Shown here piece by piece: positions 40,947 to 50,576 of a stretch of DNA of 64,000 bases (position 1 is its first letter; the number at the start of each line of letters is the position of its first letter). Position numbers and translations under genes: made by a program. Where the stretch lies: positions 42,278 to 106,277 of the forward strand of contig SVGC01000015.1 of NCBI GenBank assembly GCA_015056495.1. Direction: 5' to 3'. Source of the stretch: Butyrivibrio sp. (lineage in GTDB: Bacteria; Bacillota; Clostridia; Lachnospirales; Lachnospiraceae). The notes beneath the pieces were generated by a model. The model made no database searches. It saw only the letters and a list, made by a program, of their open reading frames with translations, and was not told where the DNA came from.

Positions 40947-41882
40947 TTAATTCAGATGTTTATGATAGTTACCGGATACATTAACTCCAGAGTTACTAAC
41001 AATAAATGCCTGCTTGTCATATCTGTTGATGATACGTTTTAAATGAGTCACTTCGTATTTATTTACCAGGATGAACAACACTTCTGATTTCTCATCTGTG
41101 TATGCTCCTCTTGACTCCCACTTTGTAATGCCTCGTCCAAGTTCTGTAAATACCTCACGTTCCAGTTCTTTACAGTCGCCTTTTGTAATAACTGTAACTG
41201 CAACGTCGATGTTCTGTGCATGTACCTTATCAACTGAAAAAGCACTGACAGATGCATATATAAGAGAATAAATAACTGTCTGAATGTTAAACATGAACAG
41301 ACAAATCGCATATAACATAAAGTTAACTGCCAGGTTGGCCTTGCCAACGCTAAAGTTGTGTTTCCACTGAACGATCAGCACGCCTACAATATCCATACCA
41401 CCATCACTGGCGCCCATCATAAGGGTAAGACCGATACCGCCACCGCAGATGATACCTGCAATTACGCAAGATGCAAGTGTGTCATCCAAAAGAGGTGTTG
41501 CAGGAATAGGTATAAGCATCAGGAGTATAGTAACGCTTGTAACGCACATGATAGTCTTGATCAGGTATAATCTTCCAAGTCTTTTCCTTGCCATGAGAAA
41601 CAGCGGTACATTCAGAATATAATAAATGATACCTGCGATATCTATTGAACCAAATGAAAGTCCGAGCATTGAAACAAGAATAGTACGTATAAGCTGGCAG
41701 ATGCCCATGAGTCCACCAGTATAAAGTCCCATTGGTACTACAAAAAGATTGATACCTGAAGAGTACAGCAGTGTACCAATGAGCATACCAATGATCCTAC
41801 TCCATTCTTCACTCAGCTTTCCATAAACTCTCTTTTTTTCATCTTGAAATTTAGATGTTAATTTGTTGTCCACTTTCTTCAC
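40947..41882 (-). CDS. YitT-family membrane protein
   Basis: 311 aa. Five or six membrane helices (about 28-210) with the DUF161 hallmarks GLYTGGLMGICQLI and GGGIGLTLMMGASDGGMDIVG, then the cytosolic DUF2179 domain (DVAVTVITKGDCKELEREV). Function unknown in the family. The start is GTG with no normal ribosome site directly before it; a perfect palindrome (41884-41899) sits there instead, with GGAG beyond it. Confidence 0.9.
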   Translation of the reverse strand: MKKVDNKLTSKFQDEKKRVYGKLSEEWSRIIGMLIGTLLYSSGINLFVVPMGLYTGGLMGICQLIRTILVSMLGLSFGSIDIAGIIYYILNVPLFLMARKRLGRLYLIKTIMCVTSVTILLMLIPIPATPLLDDTLASCVIAGIICGGGIGLTLMMGASDGGMDIVGVLIVQWKHNFSVGKANLAVNFMLYAICLFMFNIQTVIYSLIYASVSAFSVDKVHAQNIDVAVTVITKGDCKELEREVFTELGRGITKWESRGAYTDEKSEVLFILVNKYEVTHLKRIINRYDKQAFIVSNSGVNVSGNYHKHLN

Positions 41883-41906
41883 CGGAAACTATAGTTTCCA
41901 ACTCCA

Positions 41907-43529
41907 TTAAAAATTTATAGCGTCATAATAAGCTCCGCCAAAGCTCTCATCTGTTGCAAGTTCGACTTCCCTTGAAGCTCTGATAAGAATATCAAGGCAT
42001 TCTCTTCCACTATCTGGTTCTTTAAATTCATTTACCATATATTTAAGAGTCCCCAGTAATGACGTATTACCAGGCGATTCAATCTTATCTGTAAAGCTCT
42101 CAGGCAACATATTTAAGTGATAAAGACTGTCTTTTCTGATCCTGTAACCAAATCCACCTGCGATGTATATTTTGGCAATCTTATCTACTTTATCCCTGTC
42201 ACCAAGTCCGCTTTCTTTTAGCAGCATATCAATTCCCGCTTTAATTGCAGCCTTGGCAAGCTGAACCTGTCGCACATCCGACTGTGTAAAAAAGAGAGAT
42301 TTACCATAATTGTCTCTTGTAAGACAATATCCCTTTTCAAAATATTCTTCTCTTAAAAGTCCAGTCTCATCAATGATCCCGTTTACCCGAAGCTGCGAAA
42401 CAGTTTCAAGTACGCCTGTACCACAGATACCAACTGCTTTTTCCCCACCGATAGTCTCAACTATTGGTTTGTCATGTTCTATAGTCACATGGCAGATTGC
42501 ACCGGTCACACTAGGGCACCCTCGACTGATAGAGCCGCCTTCAAATACTGGTCCGGCCGCTGTTGACGCAACATACAGATGATTACGATTGCCAACCGCC
42601 ATCTCTCCGTTGGTACCGAGATCCAGCATAAAACCGTACTGTCCCGGAGGAATCTCATCAAATCCCAGAGCATAGAGCCCTGACAAAATATCCGCACCTA
42701 CAAAGGCTGATATTCCCGGTAGCACTGTCACCTTGGTCTGTTCCCTGATAGCAGTCACCCCCGGCAAAACGAAGCATGCCATGCTACATACAGGATCCAG
42801 ATTGTGAGGATTATATGGAAAACTGCCAAGTCCATCACAAGGATACCCCATAAGTATATGGAGCATGGTTGTGTTGCCGGCTATGGTAACAGTTTTGATC
42901 CTGTCCTCTACCACAGCTGCTGAGCAGTCAGTTTCCATTATAAGAGTCGTAAAAAGGCTTTGAATATCCCTTAGGATACTCTCTCGCATTTCTCTTCCTT
43001 TTCCATCTATAGCTGATTGTATCCTAGAAATAACATCAGCGCCATATTTTCTTTGATGGTTTACACAGGAACTTTGAGATATTATATTATAATCGCCTTG
43101 ATCCAATCTGACTAGTGCTGCAGCAAGGGTTGTAGTACCTATATCAAGCCCAATGCCATATACACCACTTAGGTCAAATTCATGAAGATCCATGTCCTCG
43201 TCAGCTTCAACGATATCCATATCTTCGTCCATAGATAGCTGTGCCGGCAGTTCTATGACACAGTCTTCTTTCAGCACTACTCTGCAGGCCAGTCTGTAGC
43301 CTTCATCAAGCTCCTGTCCTGTAATATAGCGCCTGTCTGAATCTGTAGGTGCATTTTCTCCTGAATAAAAACGCACTCTGCATTTTCCACAATGTCCAAG
43401 TCCGGAGCAGGGCTTATCCACATATATGTCAAGTTCTTCCAAAAGATCCGTCAGTTTCTTGCCTTTGACAGTCTCAACTATTTTTTGCCTGCCATCATTA
43501 AATTGAAAAACAACTACTATTTTTCTCAA
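41907..43529 (-). CDS. 2Fe-2S ASKHA protein of the corrinoid-activator (RACo/DUF4445) family
   Basis: 540 aa. N-terminal ferredoxin domain with C-x5-C-x2-C (CSGLGHCGKC) and a later Cys (YRLACRV) to complete a plant-type 2Fe-2S cluster. The ASKHA ATPase fold follows (GIGLDIGTTTLAAALV, AGNTTMLHILMG, DLGTNGEMAVG, AGGFGYRI). Such proteins reactivate Co(II) corrinoid enzymes by ATP-driven reduction. No methyltransferase or corrinoid protein is nearby, so the client is unknown. TTG start with GAGG upstream. Confidence 0.88.
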   Translation of the reverse strand: MRKIVVVFQFNDGRQKIVETVKGKKLTDLLEELDIYVDKPCSGLGHCGKCRVRFYSGENAPTDSDRRYITGQELDEGYRLACRVVLKEDCVIELPAQLSMDEDMDIVEADEDMDLHEFDLSGVYGIGLDIGTTTLAAALVRLDQGDYNIISQSSCVNHQRKYGADVISRIQSAIDGKGREMRESILRDIQSLFTTLIMETDCSAAVVEDRIKTVTIAGNTTMLHILMGYPCDGLGSFPYNPHNLDPVCSMACFVLPGVTAIREQTKVTVLPGISAFVGADILSGLYALGFDEIPPGQYGFMLDLGTNGEMAVGNRNHLYVASTAAGPVFEGGSISRGCPSVTGAICHVTIEHDKPIVETIGGEKAVGICGTGVLETVSQLRVNGIIDETGLLREEYFEKGYCLTRDNYGKSLFFTQSDVRQVQLAKAAIKAGIDMLLKESGLGDRDKVDKIAKIYIAGGFGYRIRKDSLYHLNMLPESFTDKIESPGNTSLLGTLKYMVNEFKEPDSGRECLDILIRASREVELATDESFGGAYYDAINF

Positions 43530-43662
43530 AATCAGCCCTCAAAAAACACTCTTTTATCACACTTATTATACCATTTATTTCCTTTATTTCTGCCTTTTAA
43601 AAGCGGATTTATGATATTATATTATTTATGAAAACTATTTTGTTCTTAGAAAGGGGAATATT

Positions 43663-44874
43663 ATGGGACTTATTCAGGCAGCTCTCGTAGCTGGCGGCAG
43701 CGTTCTAGCTGATCAGTGGCGTGACTATTTTTATTGTGATTCTTTAGGAAATGATGTTTTGGTCAAAAAGGGCCAGAAACGTACTGGCAGAGGCAGCTCT
43801 AATACTAAAGGAAACGACAATATCATTACAAACGGATCTATCATTGCAGTTAATGAAGGTCAGTGTATGATCGTCGTTGAACAGGGTGCAATTGCTGAAG
43901 TATGTGCAGAGGCAGGTGAATTTGTATATGATACTTCCTCTGAACCATCTATCTTCTATGGTGACCTCGGAACAACTATTTCAGAAAGCTTTAAGACATT
44001 TGTAAAGCGCCTTGGCTTTGGCGGAAGCGCTGCAAATGACCAGAGAATATATTATTTCAATACAAAGGATATCATCGGCAACAAGTATGGAACACCTAAT
44101 CCAGTTCCATTCAGAGTTGTAGACAAAAACATCGGTCTTGATGTTGATATCGAGATCCGTTGTCATGGTGAATACAGCTACAAGATCGTAGATCCTATCC
44201 TGTTCTACAAAAATATCTGTGGCAATGTAACAACTGATTATCATAAATCTCAGATCGAATCTCAGCTGAAATCAGAAATGCTTACAGCTCTTCAGCCAGC
44301 ATTTGCGAAGATTTCAGATATGGGTATCCGTTACAGTTCTCTTCCAGGTCATACTGTTGAACTGGCAGATGCTCTTAATGAAGTCCTTTCATCTAAGTGG
44401 GGCGAGAAATACGGTCTTAAGATCAGTACAGTAGGAATCAACTCTGTTGACGCTTCTGAAGAAGACGAGCAGATGATCAAGCAGGCTCAGAAGACTGCTA
44501 TGTACCGTGATCCTGGAATGGCTGCTGCAACTCTTGTTAATGCACAGGCAGAAGCAATGCAGTCAGCTGCAAAAAATGAGAGTGCAGGCCCAATGATGGC
44601 TTTTGCTGGAATGAACATGGCTCAGCAGGCAGGTGGCGTAAACGCCCAGAATCTCTTTGCAATGAATCAGCAGGCTCAGGCAGCTCCTCAGATGCAGCCT
44701 CAGGCACAGCCACAGAACGCTGGTAGCTGGACATGTGCTTGCGGTAATGTTAATACAGGCAACTTCTGTCCTAACTGCGGTAAGCAGAGACCTCAGCCTG
44801 CAAATTGGACATGCTCATGTGGTGCAGTAAATACAGGTAACTTCTGCACTAACTGCGGTAAGCCAAGAGCTTAA
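43663..44874 (+). CDS. SPFH-domain protein with two C-terminal zinc ribbons (YdjI-like)
   Basis: 403 aa. SPFH/band-7-like domain at about residues 50-270 (GQCMIVVEQGAIAEVCAEAGEFVYD, VPFRVVDKNIGLDVDIEIRCHGEYSYKI). A Gln/Ala/Met-rich linker follows, then two zinc ribbons with CACG-x7-C-x2-C and CSCG-x7-C-x2-C. ATG with AAAGGGG. First of three genes matching the Bacillus ydjGHI group, thought to act at stressed membranes; the role here is inferred. Confidence 0.9.
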   Translation: MGLIQAALVAGGSVLADQWRDYFYCDSLGNDVLVKKGQKRTGRGSSNTKGNDNIITNGSIIAVNEGQCMIVVEQGAIAEVCAEAGEFVYDTSSEPSIFYGDLGTTISESFKTFVKRLGFGGSAANDQRIYYFNTKDIIGNKYGTPNPVPFRVVDKNIGLDVDIEIRCHGEYSYKIVDPILFYKNICGNVTTDYHKSQIESQLKSEMLTALQPAFAKISDMGIRYSSLPGHTVELADALNEVLSSKWGEKYGLKISTVGINSVDASEEDEQMIKQAQKTAMYRDPGMAAATLVNAQAEAMQSAAKNESAGPMMAFAGMNMAQQAGGVNAQNLFAMNQQAQAAPQMQPQAQPQNAGSWTCACGNVNTGNFCPNCGKQRPQPANWTCSCGAVNTGNFCTNCGKPRA

Positions 44875-44906
44875 CAAACAGATAGCACGATTTAAGGAAA
44901 AAATAT

Positions 44907-45980
44907 ATGGCTTTACAAGAATATGAATGTCCTTCCTGCGGCGGTTATATGGAGTTCTCAGCCACTCTGCAGAAGTTGAAGTGTCCATTTTGTGATACTG
45001 AAATAGCTGTAGAAGACTATCAGGTTCCACATAAGCCAAAGGAAGAGAGCGCACATACTGAAAATGCGCAGAATAGCTGGCAGGATGGTGAAACTGCAGG
45101 AATGTATGTATATACCTGCCAGTCTTGTGGCGGTGAGATCATCGGTGATGAGACCCTTGGCTCCACCGCTTGTCCTTTCTGCAACAACAATGTTGTCATG
45201 AAAGAAAAATTTGAAGGTGACTTAAGGCCTGACTATATCATTCCTTTCAAAATCTCAAAAGAAGCTGCAAAGGAATCCTATAAAAACTATTTAAAGAAAA
45301 AGAAGATCCTTCCAAAGGTATTTTTTGCAGAAAACCATATTGATGAAATGAAGGGATTATATGTGCCGTACTGGATATATAATTCTTCAATCTCCGAAGA
45401 TGCAAGCTACTCCTGCACTAAAGTCAAGACCTGGTCAGACCGGGATTACCATTATACTGATACCAGTTATTATGATGTACATCGCACCGGATCTGAGAGT
45501 TTTGCCAATATTCCGGTTGATGCTTCAAAGGAAATGCCTGATGATATGATGGAATCCTTGGAGCCTTTTGATTTCAAAGAAGCCAAGCCTTTTAATATGG
45601 GATTTATGGCTGGTTTTATTGCAAACAGATATGATGTTGAGCAGTCAGCTACTAAGGATCGTATCAAACAGCGAATATCAGAGACCATCGATAATGATAT
45701 ACGTGAAAGCGTAAAAGGCTATAGTAGTGTTGTTTCCAAGTCCAAGAATATCAACATCACTAATATGACTTCAAAATACGCGCTTTATCCTGTGTGGTTA
45801 TTATCAACTACCTGGAGAGACGAGCACTTCTTATTCGCTGTAAATGGTCAGACCGGTGCTTTTGTAGGAAGACTTCCTCTGGATAAGGGATTGGCTTTTA
45901 GATATTACTTGAAATGGGCTGGGATAATGGTTCTTATTGCGATAGTAATCATTGCACTCCTGGCACTCCCAAAACTTTAA
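44907..45980 (+). CDS. Zinc-ribbon membrane protein (YdjG-like)
   Basis: 357 aa. Two zinc ribbons at the N-terminus: CPSC near 9-12 with CPFC near 33, and CQSCGGE with CPFC near 72-95. A middle domain of about 220 residues (GLYVPYWIYNSSISED, FADIPVD-like FANIPVDAS, YALYPVWLLSTTW) follows, then a single C-terminal membrane helix (about 334-354). Lies 32 bp after the SPFH gene. Likely binds membrane and zinc; partner of its neighbours. Confidence 0.87.
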   Translation: MALQEYECPSCGGYMEFSATLQKLKCPFCDTEIAVEDYQVPHKPKEESAHTENAQNSWQDGETAGMYVYTCQSCGGEIIGDETLGSTACPFCNNNVVMKEKFEGDLRPDYIIPFKISKEAAKESYKNYLKKKKILPKVFFAENHIDEMKGLYVPYWIYNSSISEDASYSCTKVKTWSDRDYHYTDTSYYDVHRTGSESFANIPVDASKEMPDDMMESLEPFDFKEAKPFNMGFMAGFIANRYDVEQSATKDRIKQRISETIDNDIRESVKGYSSVVSKSKNINITNMTSKYALYPVWLLSTTWRDEHFLFAVNGQTGAFVGRLPLDKGLAFRYYLKWAGIMVLIAIVIIALLALPKL

Positions 45981-45996
45981 GGAGGTAGCAGCAGAA

Positions 45997-46839
45997 ATGA
46001 TTTATGTAAAAAAATCCTTAAAGACCATCCTGATTGCATTGGCACTATTTATAGCCTGTGGCATGGTCCTTCCTATAACTGCTCTTGCTTCATCAGGTTC
46101 CGGGAATACAATTCCTTCCACGAGACAAGTAGAACGACTGGTTGATGATGCTGATCTGTTAGACAGTGAAGAAGAAGCTGAACTGCTTGATATGCTTGAT
46201 TCTTATAGTGAAGAAGTTCAGATGGATATATGTATCCTGACTGTATCTGAGAGAGATACATACTCTATAGAAGCTTTTGCAGATGATTACTACGATTATA
46301 ACGGTATCGGTTATGGCTCAGACAGAAGCGGTATCCTACTGGTCCTTAGCATGGACGACAGAAGTTATGCTCTAAGTACTTGCGGCGCTGCCATCGAAGC
46401 TTTTACAGACAGCACCCAGGAAGATATGATGGAGCCAGTTCTTGAAGAGCTCAGCTACAACGATTATTACTATGCATTTAAGAAGTTTGCTACAAGTTCA
46501 AGATCAATTGCTCTTTCCTACAATAATTCCTTTATTGGGGATTCTAATTTAAGGAAAAGTGATCTGATCATGTATCTGGTGATTCTTGTGGCAGCACTCA
46601 TAATCCCACTGGTACCTTTATCAGCCAACATTATGTCACTTAATAATATCGCATTCCAAAAGGGTGCTGATAAGTACAAGCAGGGAAAACTTGCATTATC
46701 CACTAACCAGGATATTTATTTAAGCCACCATGTGAAAAGGGTTGCTATACCAAAAGAAAGCCGTAGCGGCGGAGGCGGTTCCTCAACACATATTTCCAGT
46801 TCGGGAACTGTTCACGGCGGAAGTCACGGACATTTCTAA
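45997..46839 (+). CDS. TPM-domain protein (YgcG/YdjH-like), exported and membrane-anchored
   Basis: 280 aa from the ATG giving MIYVKKSLK behind AAGGAGG; an in-frame ATG 45 bp upstream inside the previous gene is less likely. Signal peptide 1-30 (LALFIACGM, ALA-S), TPM domain about 40-175 (VDDADLLDSEEEAELLDML, GSDRSGILLVLSMDDRSYAL), one membrane helix near 190-210, then a Gly/Ser/His-rich tail ending GGSHGHF. Third gene of the SPFH/zinc-ribbon operon. Confidence 0.88.
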   Translation: MIYVKKSLKTILIALALFIACGMVLPITALASSGSGNTIPSTRQVERLVDDADLLDSEEEAELLDMLDSYSEEVQMDICILTVSERDTYSIEAFADDYYDYNGIGYGSDRSGILLVLSMDDRSYALSTCGAAIEAFTDSTQEDMMEPVLEELSYNDYYYAFKKFATSSRSIALSYNNSFIGDSNLRKSDLIMYLVILVAALIIPLVPLSANIMSLNNIAFQKGADKYKQGKLALSTNQDIYLSHHVKRVAIPKESRSGGGGSSTHISSSGTVHGGSHGHF

Positions 46840-46850
46840 AATATTAATAC

Positions 46851-46891
46851 AAAAATCCTGCATTACCAATCTTGATAATGCAGGATTTTTT
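46851..46891. terminator. Terminator of the SPFH operon
   Basis: Perfect 15-bp stem AAAAATCCTGCATTA with its complement at 46876-46890, T-run after. It may also serve the convergent lipoprotein gene. Confidence 0.92.
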
Positions 46892-46911
46892 ATATCTTTT
46901 TATACTACCAA

Positions 46912-47724
46912 TTATTCTTCGTAAGAAACATACTGGAATGCATCAGCTGCTGTGTCAGAACCATAAACTGTAGATGTAACAGATACGAAATAATCGCCGA
47001 TACTGTATACACCGATTACCTGGTAGATTTCCTGACCACCAAATTCTGAGTGTGCCTTAAGACAAGGAATCTCACCATTTGCTGTCTCTACTGTTGAAGA
47101 TTCGATCTCAACATTTTCAAAACCTGATGCTTCAAGAGTGATCTTTGTTGTAGCCTTTGCAGCATCTACATAACCCTGTGCATCAAGACCCTTTGTAAGG
47201 ATTGACTTCTTTTCAACTGAAAGGTTTACGTTATCTGAACCTGAGTTGCCATCTACTGCATACATATCGATAAGTGAAGATACTTCATCAAGTGCCTTTG
47301 ATAATGTTTCATTATCAAACATATCCTTGCTCACACCTGTAAGTGTTGCGATATCATCATCTGAAAGGAATACCCAATTAGATGGAAGATCTACAGTAAC
47401 ACCAAGTGACTCATTTGTGTATGTAGTTCCGTCGATTGTTCCTCTCTCATATGCTCTTGCTTCTTCTGAAGACTCAGCATCTGCTGCATCCTCTGAAGAT
47501 GCTTCTGTAGCTGCCTCTGATGACTCTTCTGTAGCTTCCTCAGTTGCTTCTGTTGTTGCTTCAACTGTAGCTTCAACAACTGCCTCTGTAGAAGCCTCAA
47601 CTGTTGCAGCAGATGTTGTTGTATCTGCTTCCTGAATTCCTGAGTTTGCTCCTGAGCATGCTGTTGACATTACCATTGTTGCTGCAACCATTGCAGTTGT
47701 CATAATTCTAGTTAACTTTTTCAT
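46912..47724 (-). CDS. Lipoprotein of unknown function with Thr/Glu/Ala-rich linker
   Basis: 270 aa from the ATG giving MKKLTR, behind AAAGGAGAGG (an upstream 24-codon extension lacks a site). Lipobox STAC near Cys23. Residues about 28-90 are an acidic Thr/Ala/Glu/Ser linker like that in the galactanase. The folded part (about 95-270: YTNESLGVTVDLPSNWVF, YVDAAKATTKITLEASGF) resembles PsbP/DUF1795-like beta-rich surface domains, a tentative match. Confidence 0.8.
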   Translation of the reverse strand: MKKLTRIMTTAMVAATMVMSTACSGANSGIQEADTTTSAATVEASTEAVVEATVEATTEATEEATEESSEAATEASSEDAADAESSEEARAYERGTIDGTTYTNESLGVTVDLPSNWVFLSDDDIATLTGVSKDMFDNETLSKALDEVSSLIDMYAVDGNSGSDNVNLSVEKKSILTKGLDAQGYVDAAKATTKITLEASGFENVEIESSTVETANGEIPCLKAHSEFGGQEIYQVIGVYSIGDYFVSVTSTVYGSDTAADAFQYVSYEE

Positions 47725-47821
47725 TTTTTCCTCTCCTTTAAAAAAACTTCCCTCTGTTGTTTTCAAGTAACTATGCGCTAATCGCGCTGTTGACATAATA
47801 AAATATAATACATATTTTATT

Positions 47822-47858
47822 AAAAAAACACACCTATGTAATATAACATAGGTGTGTT
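47822..47858 (-). terminator. Terminator after the DegT gene
   Basis: Perfect 13-bp stem AACACACCTATGT with its complement; read on minus it runs into seven T. Confidence 0.92.
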
Positions 47859-47895
47859 AATTGGTCAAAATATTTGAATTAAACTGGTTTATTTT

Positions 47896-49188
47896 TTATT
47901 GGAAACATCTATGGATAACCTCGATGATCACATCCTGTTGCTCCGGTGTCATCTTGTTATCACTTGGAAGGCACAGTCCTCTTTCAAAAATATCTGCTCC
48001 GACATCAACTGCTTCTCCTTCATCGATGTAAGCATTACTCTGGGCTCTGCCATTTCCTGATGCAGTGATAAAGCTGTTCATGCGATAAATTGGCTGCATG
48101 TGCATAGGTTTCCAGATAGGGCGACCTTCGGCGTTAAATGCTGAAATTGCCTCAAGGATCTCTGTGGGACAGCTCTTACCTTTTTCACTGATATAGAGCG
48201 GCTTATTCTCGCCCCTTACTGTCTGGCACATTGCGTCCTTATCAATAAGAAGACAGCTGAGCCAGTAATTTGGCTGACTGTTTGTCTCATCAAAAGGATT
48301 CATTGTAACAGGAAGATCTTTTAAGCCTTCCTTATATCTTTCGTAAATTGCTTTCTTCTGAGCAATATGAGTTTCAAGATATGGGAGCTGACCACGGATC
48401 ACTCCAGCTATGACATTGGACATTCTGTAATTATATCCAATCTCCTCATGCTGATACCACGGAGCATCTTCTCTGGACTGTGTTGACCACTTCCTGACCT
48501 TGTCAGCGTCCTTAAGTGAATCTGTCAGGAACATTCCGCCTGAAGAACCTGTAATTATCTTATTGCCATTAAAGGAAATTGCATTATAATCTCCGAAAGT
48601 TCCTGTCTGTCTGCCTTTGTAGGTTGCTCCAAAAGACTCTGCAGCATCTTCAACAATAAGTGCTCCATGCTTATCACAAACAGCCTTGATCTCATCAATC
48701 TTGCCCGGAGTACCATAAAGGTGCGCAACTATAACAAGCTTAACATCAGGATATATCTCAAATGCTTTTTCAAGAGCAACCGGATCCATATTCCAGGTAT
48801 CACGCTCTGTATCGATAAATACTGCTTCACCGTCTTCATATGCAACAGGATTGACAGATGCATCAAAAGTCATATCTGAGCAGAATACCTTATGTCCCTG
48901 AAGTGTTCCCTGATTTGGTTTTGCCATACCATAGAGCTTCTCACCTGCAAGCTTGGTAGCAAGGTGGAGCGCTGCTGTTCCTGCTGACAGTGCCACAGCA
49001 TACTTACAGCCAACATAAGCTGCTGCCTGCTTTTCTATTTCAGTAATATTCGTACCTGCTGTTGTCATCCAGTTTGTATCATATGCTTCCTGGATATATT
49101 TCATCTCATCCCCATGCATTGTTGGTGATGACAGATATACTCTCTTTTCTAATGGCTTGATGCCTGAAAAATCTTTTGTGCTATTCAT
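47896..49188 (-). CDS. DegT/DnrJ/EryC1-family PLP aminotransferase
   Basis: 430 aa sugar-nucleotide aminotransferase fold: VALSAGTAALHLATKLAG, VEDAAESFGATYKG, PLP Lys in ISFNGNKIITGSSGG. The closest pattern is the PglE/LegC-like group that aminates UDP-4-keto sugars. It starts 4 bp after the hexapeptide-repeat gene, so both are cotranscribed. Expected role: making an amino sugar for surface glycans; substrate inferred. Confidence 0.9.
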   Translation of the reverse strand: MNSTKDFSGIKPLEKRVYLSSPTMHGDEMKYIQEAYDTNWMTTAGTNITEIEKQAAAYVGCKYAVALSAGTAALHLATKLAGEKLYGMAKPNQGTLQGHKVFCSDMTFDASVNPVAYEDGEAVFIDTERDTWNMDPVALEKAFEIYPDVKLVIVAHLYGTPGKIDEIKAVCDKHGALIVEDAAESFGATYKGRQTGTFGDYNAISFNGNKIITGSSGGMFLTDSLKDADKVRKWSTQSREDAPWYQHEEIGYNYRMSNVIAGVIRGQLPYLETHIAQKKAIYERYKEGLKDLPVTMNPFDETNSQPNYWLSCLLIDKDAMCQTVRGENKPLYISEKGKSCPTEILEAISAFNAEGRPIWKPMHMQPIYRMNSFITASGNGRAQSNAYIDEGEAVDVGADIFERGLCLPSDNKMTPEQQDVIIEVIHRCFQ

Positions 49189-49192
49189 TATA

Positions 49193-49705
49193 TTAATCTC
49201 CGATTTTTTTATATTCTACAGGAGGATTTTGTCTGTTTTTTCTTCCTTCTTCAACGTAGAGTGCAACATTTTTGCTATGGGATTCCATATCATGTTCGTT
49301 GACCTGACGCACGATCTTGCCTGGAACTCCAAGTACCACTGATCCATCCGGGATCTCTTTTCCCTCTGATACCAATGCACCTGCTCCTATAATGCAGTTC
49401 TTACCGATTCTGGCACCATTTAAAATGATGGCACCCATGCCTATCAGGGTATCATCTCCTACGGTACATCCATGCACTATGGCACCATGACCTACTGTCA
49501 CATTCTGACCGATAATGCAGCTATGACCTGCGCCCACATGGACAACTGCATTGTCCTGTATGTTGGAACGACTGCCTATTGTGATAGGGTATTCATCTCC
49601 TCTGATCACAGCGTTATACCATATGCTGCAATCCTCAGCTATAGTTACATCACCTGTAATAATGGCACCTGTGGCCACGTATACTGATTTATCTATATTT
49701 GACAT
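49193..49705 (-). CDS. Gamma-carbonic-anhydrase-like hexapeptide-repeat protein
   Basis: 170 aa left-handed beta-helix: GDVTIAEDCSIWYNAVIRGD, NIQDNAVVHVG, HGAIVHGCTVGDDTLIGMGAIILNGARIGKNCIIGAGALV. The zinc His set (VVHVGAGHSCIIGQNVTVGHGAIVHG) is present. Family members are carbonic anhydrases or PaaY/YrdA proteins of unknown role. GAGGTGG ribosome site. An acetyltransferase role with the downstream DegT enzyme is possible but the sequence fits gamma-CA better. Confidence 0.9.
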   Translation of the reverse strand: MSNIDKSVYVATGAIITGDVTIAEDCSIWYNAVIRGDEYPITIGSRSNIQDNAVVHVGAGHSCIIGQNVTVGHGAIVHGCTVGDDTLIGMGAIILNGARIGKNCIIGAGALVSEGKEIPDGSVVLGVPGKIVRQVNEHDMESHSKNVALYVEEGRKNRQNPPVEYKKIGD

Positions 49706-49844
49706 TTTACCACCTCAATCTTTTATTATAGTATGACATTTTAAATCAAAAATTCAAGCTACTGGTCATCGATGGTCACAATTTACTATACAATCGATTT
49801 ATTATATACTTTTCATATTTACAAACGACAATAAGGAGCAAAAT

Positions 49845-50486
49845 ATGTCAGAAACAATATTTTTTGATCTGGACGGAACAATCCTTGATACAGAAAAACA
49901 TTATAGAAAATGCTGGGTTGAGGCTGCAAATGCCCTGGGTTACCCAATGACAGATGAGCAGGCTCTTTCTCTCAGAAGCCTTGGCAGACCTTTTGCCATA
50001 GATCGCATCAATGGCTTTTTTGATGATGCTGAGGCTTACGCCAAGATCAGAGCAAAGCGTATGGAGCTTATGAATAAGATCATAGAAAAAAATGGTATCG
50101 AATTAAAGCCTTACGCAGTGGAGACTCTTACAGAGTTGAAGAAACGCGGACATTGCCTTGCTGTAGTTACTGCAACTGACCTTGAAAGGACACAGAAATA
50201 TCTTGGAAGTCTTGGACTTGTAGACTATTTTGACCAACTGGTCTGTGCAACAATGGTAGAAAAAGGTAAGCCTGCACCTGATGTATATCTCTATGCTGCA
50301 AAGCAGGTAGGAAAAAAGCCTTCTGAAGTATACGCTGTGGAAGATTCTCCAAATGGCATCATGAGTGCATACAATGCAGGATGCAAAACTATCATGATAC
50401 CTGATCAGACTCAGCCTGATGCAAAGCTTCAAAAGTATATTTATAAAGAGTTTTCATCTCTAAAAGACTTACTGACGATTTTTTAA
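49845..50486 (+). CDS. HAD-family phosphatase (beta-phosphoglucomutase-like)
   Basis: 213 aa. Motif I FFDLDGTILDTE, motif II VVTATDLE, motif III Lys in MVEKGKPAPDVYL, motif IV VEDSPNGIMSA. The helical cap between motifs I and II makes it the subfamily I phosphatase/phosphomutase type. ATG with AAGGAGC. Substrate unknown. Confidence 0.92.
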   Translation: MSETIFFDLDGTILDTEKHYRKCWVEAANALGYPMTDEQALSLRSLGRPFAIDRINGFFDDAEAYAKIRAKRMELMNKIIEKNGIELKPYAVETLTELKKRGHCLAVVTATDLERTQKYLGSLGLVDYFDQLVCATMVEKGKPAPDVYLYAAKQVGKKPSEVYAVEDSPNGIMSAYNAGCKTIMIPDQTQPDAKLQKYIYKEFSSLKDLLTIF

Positions 50487-50576
50487 TCTGGTATTAATTA
50501 TTTATATTAAATTGGACATTTTTACAATACCACTCTTGAAGTAGTATAAGAAAAAAACTTTGAGAGGATTACTGAT

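Noticed and set aside
49193..49705. Sugar O/N-acetyltransferase partner of DegT (PglD-like)
   Set aside because: Hexapeptide pattern and His set fit gamma-carbonic-anhydrase proteins better; kept only as an alternative.
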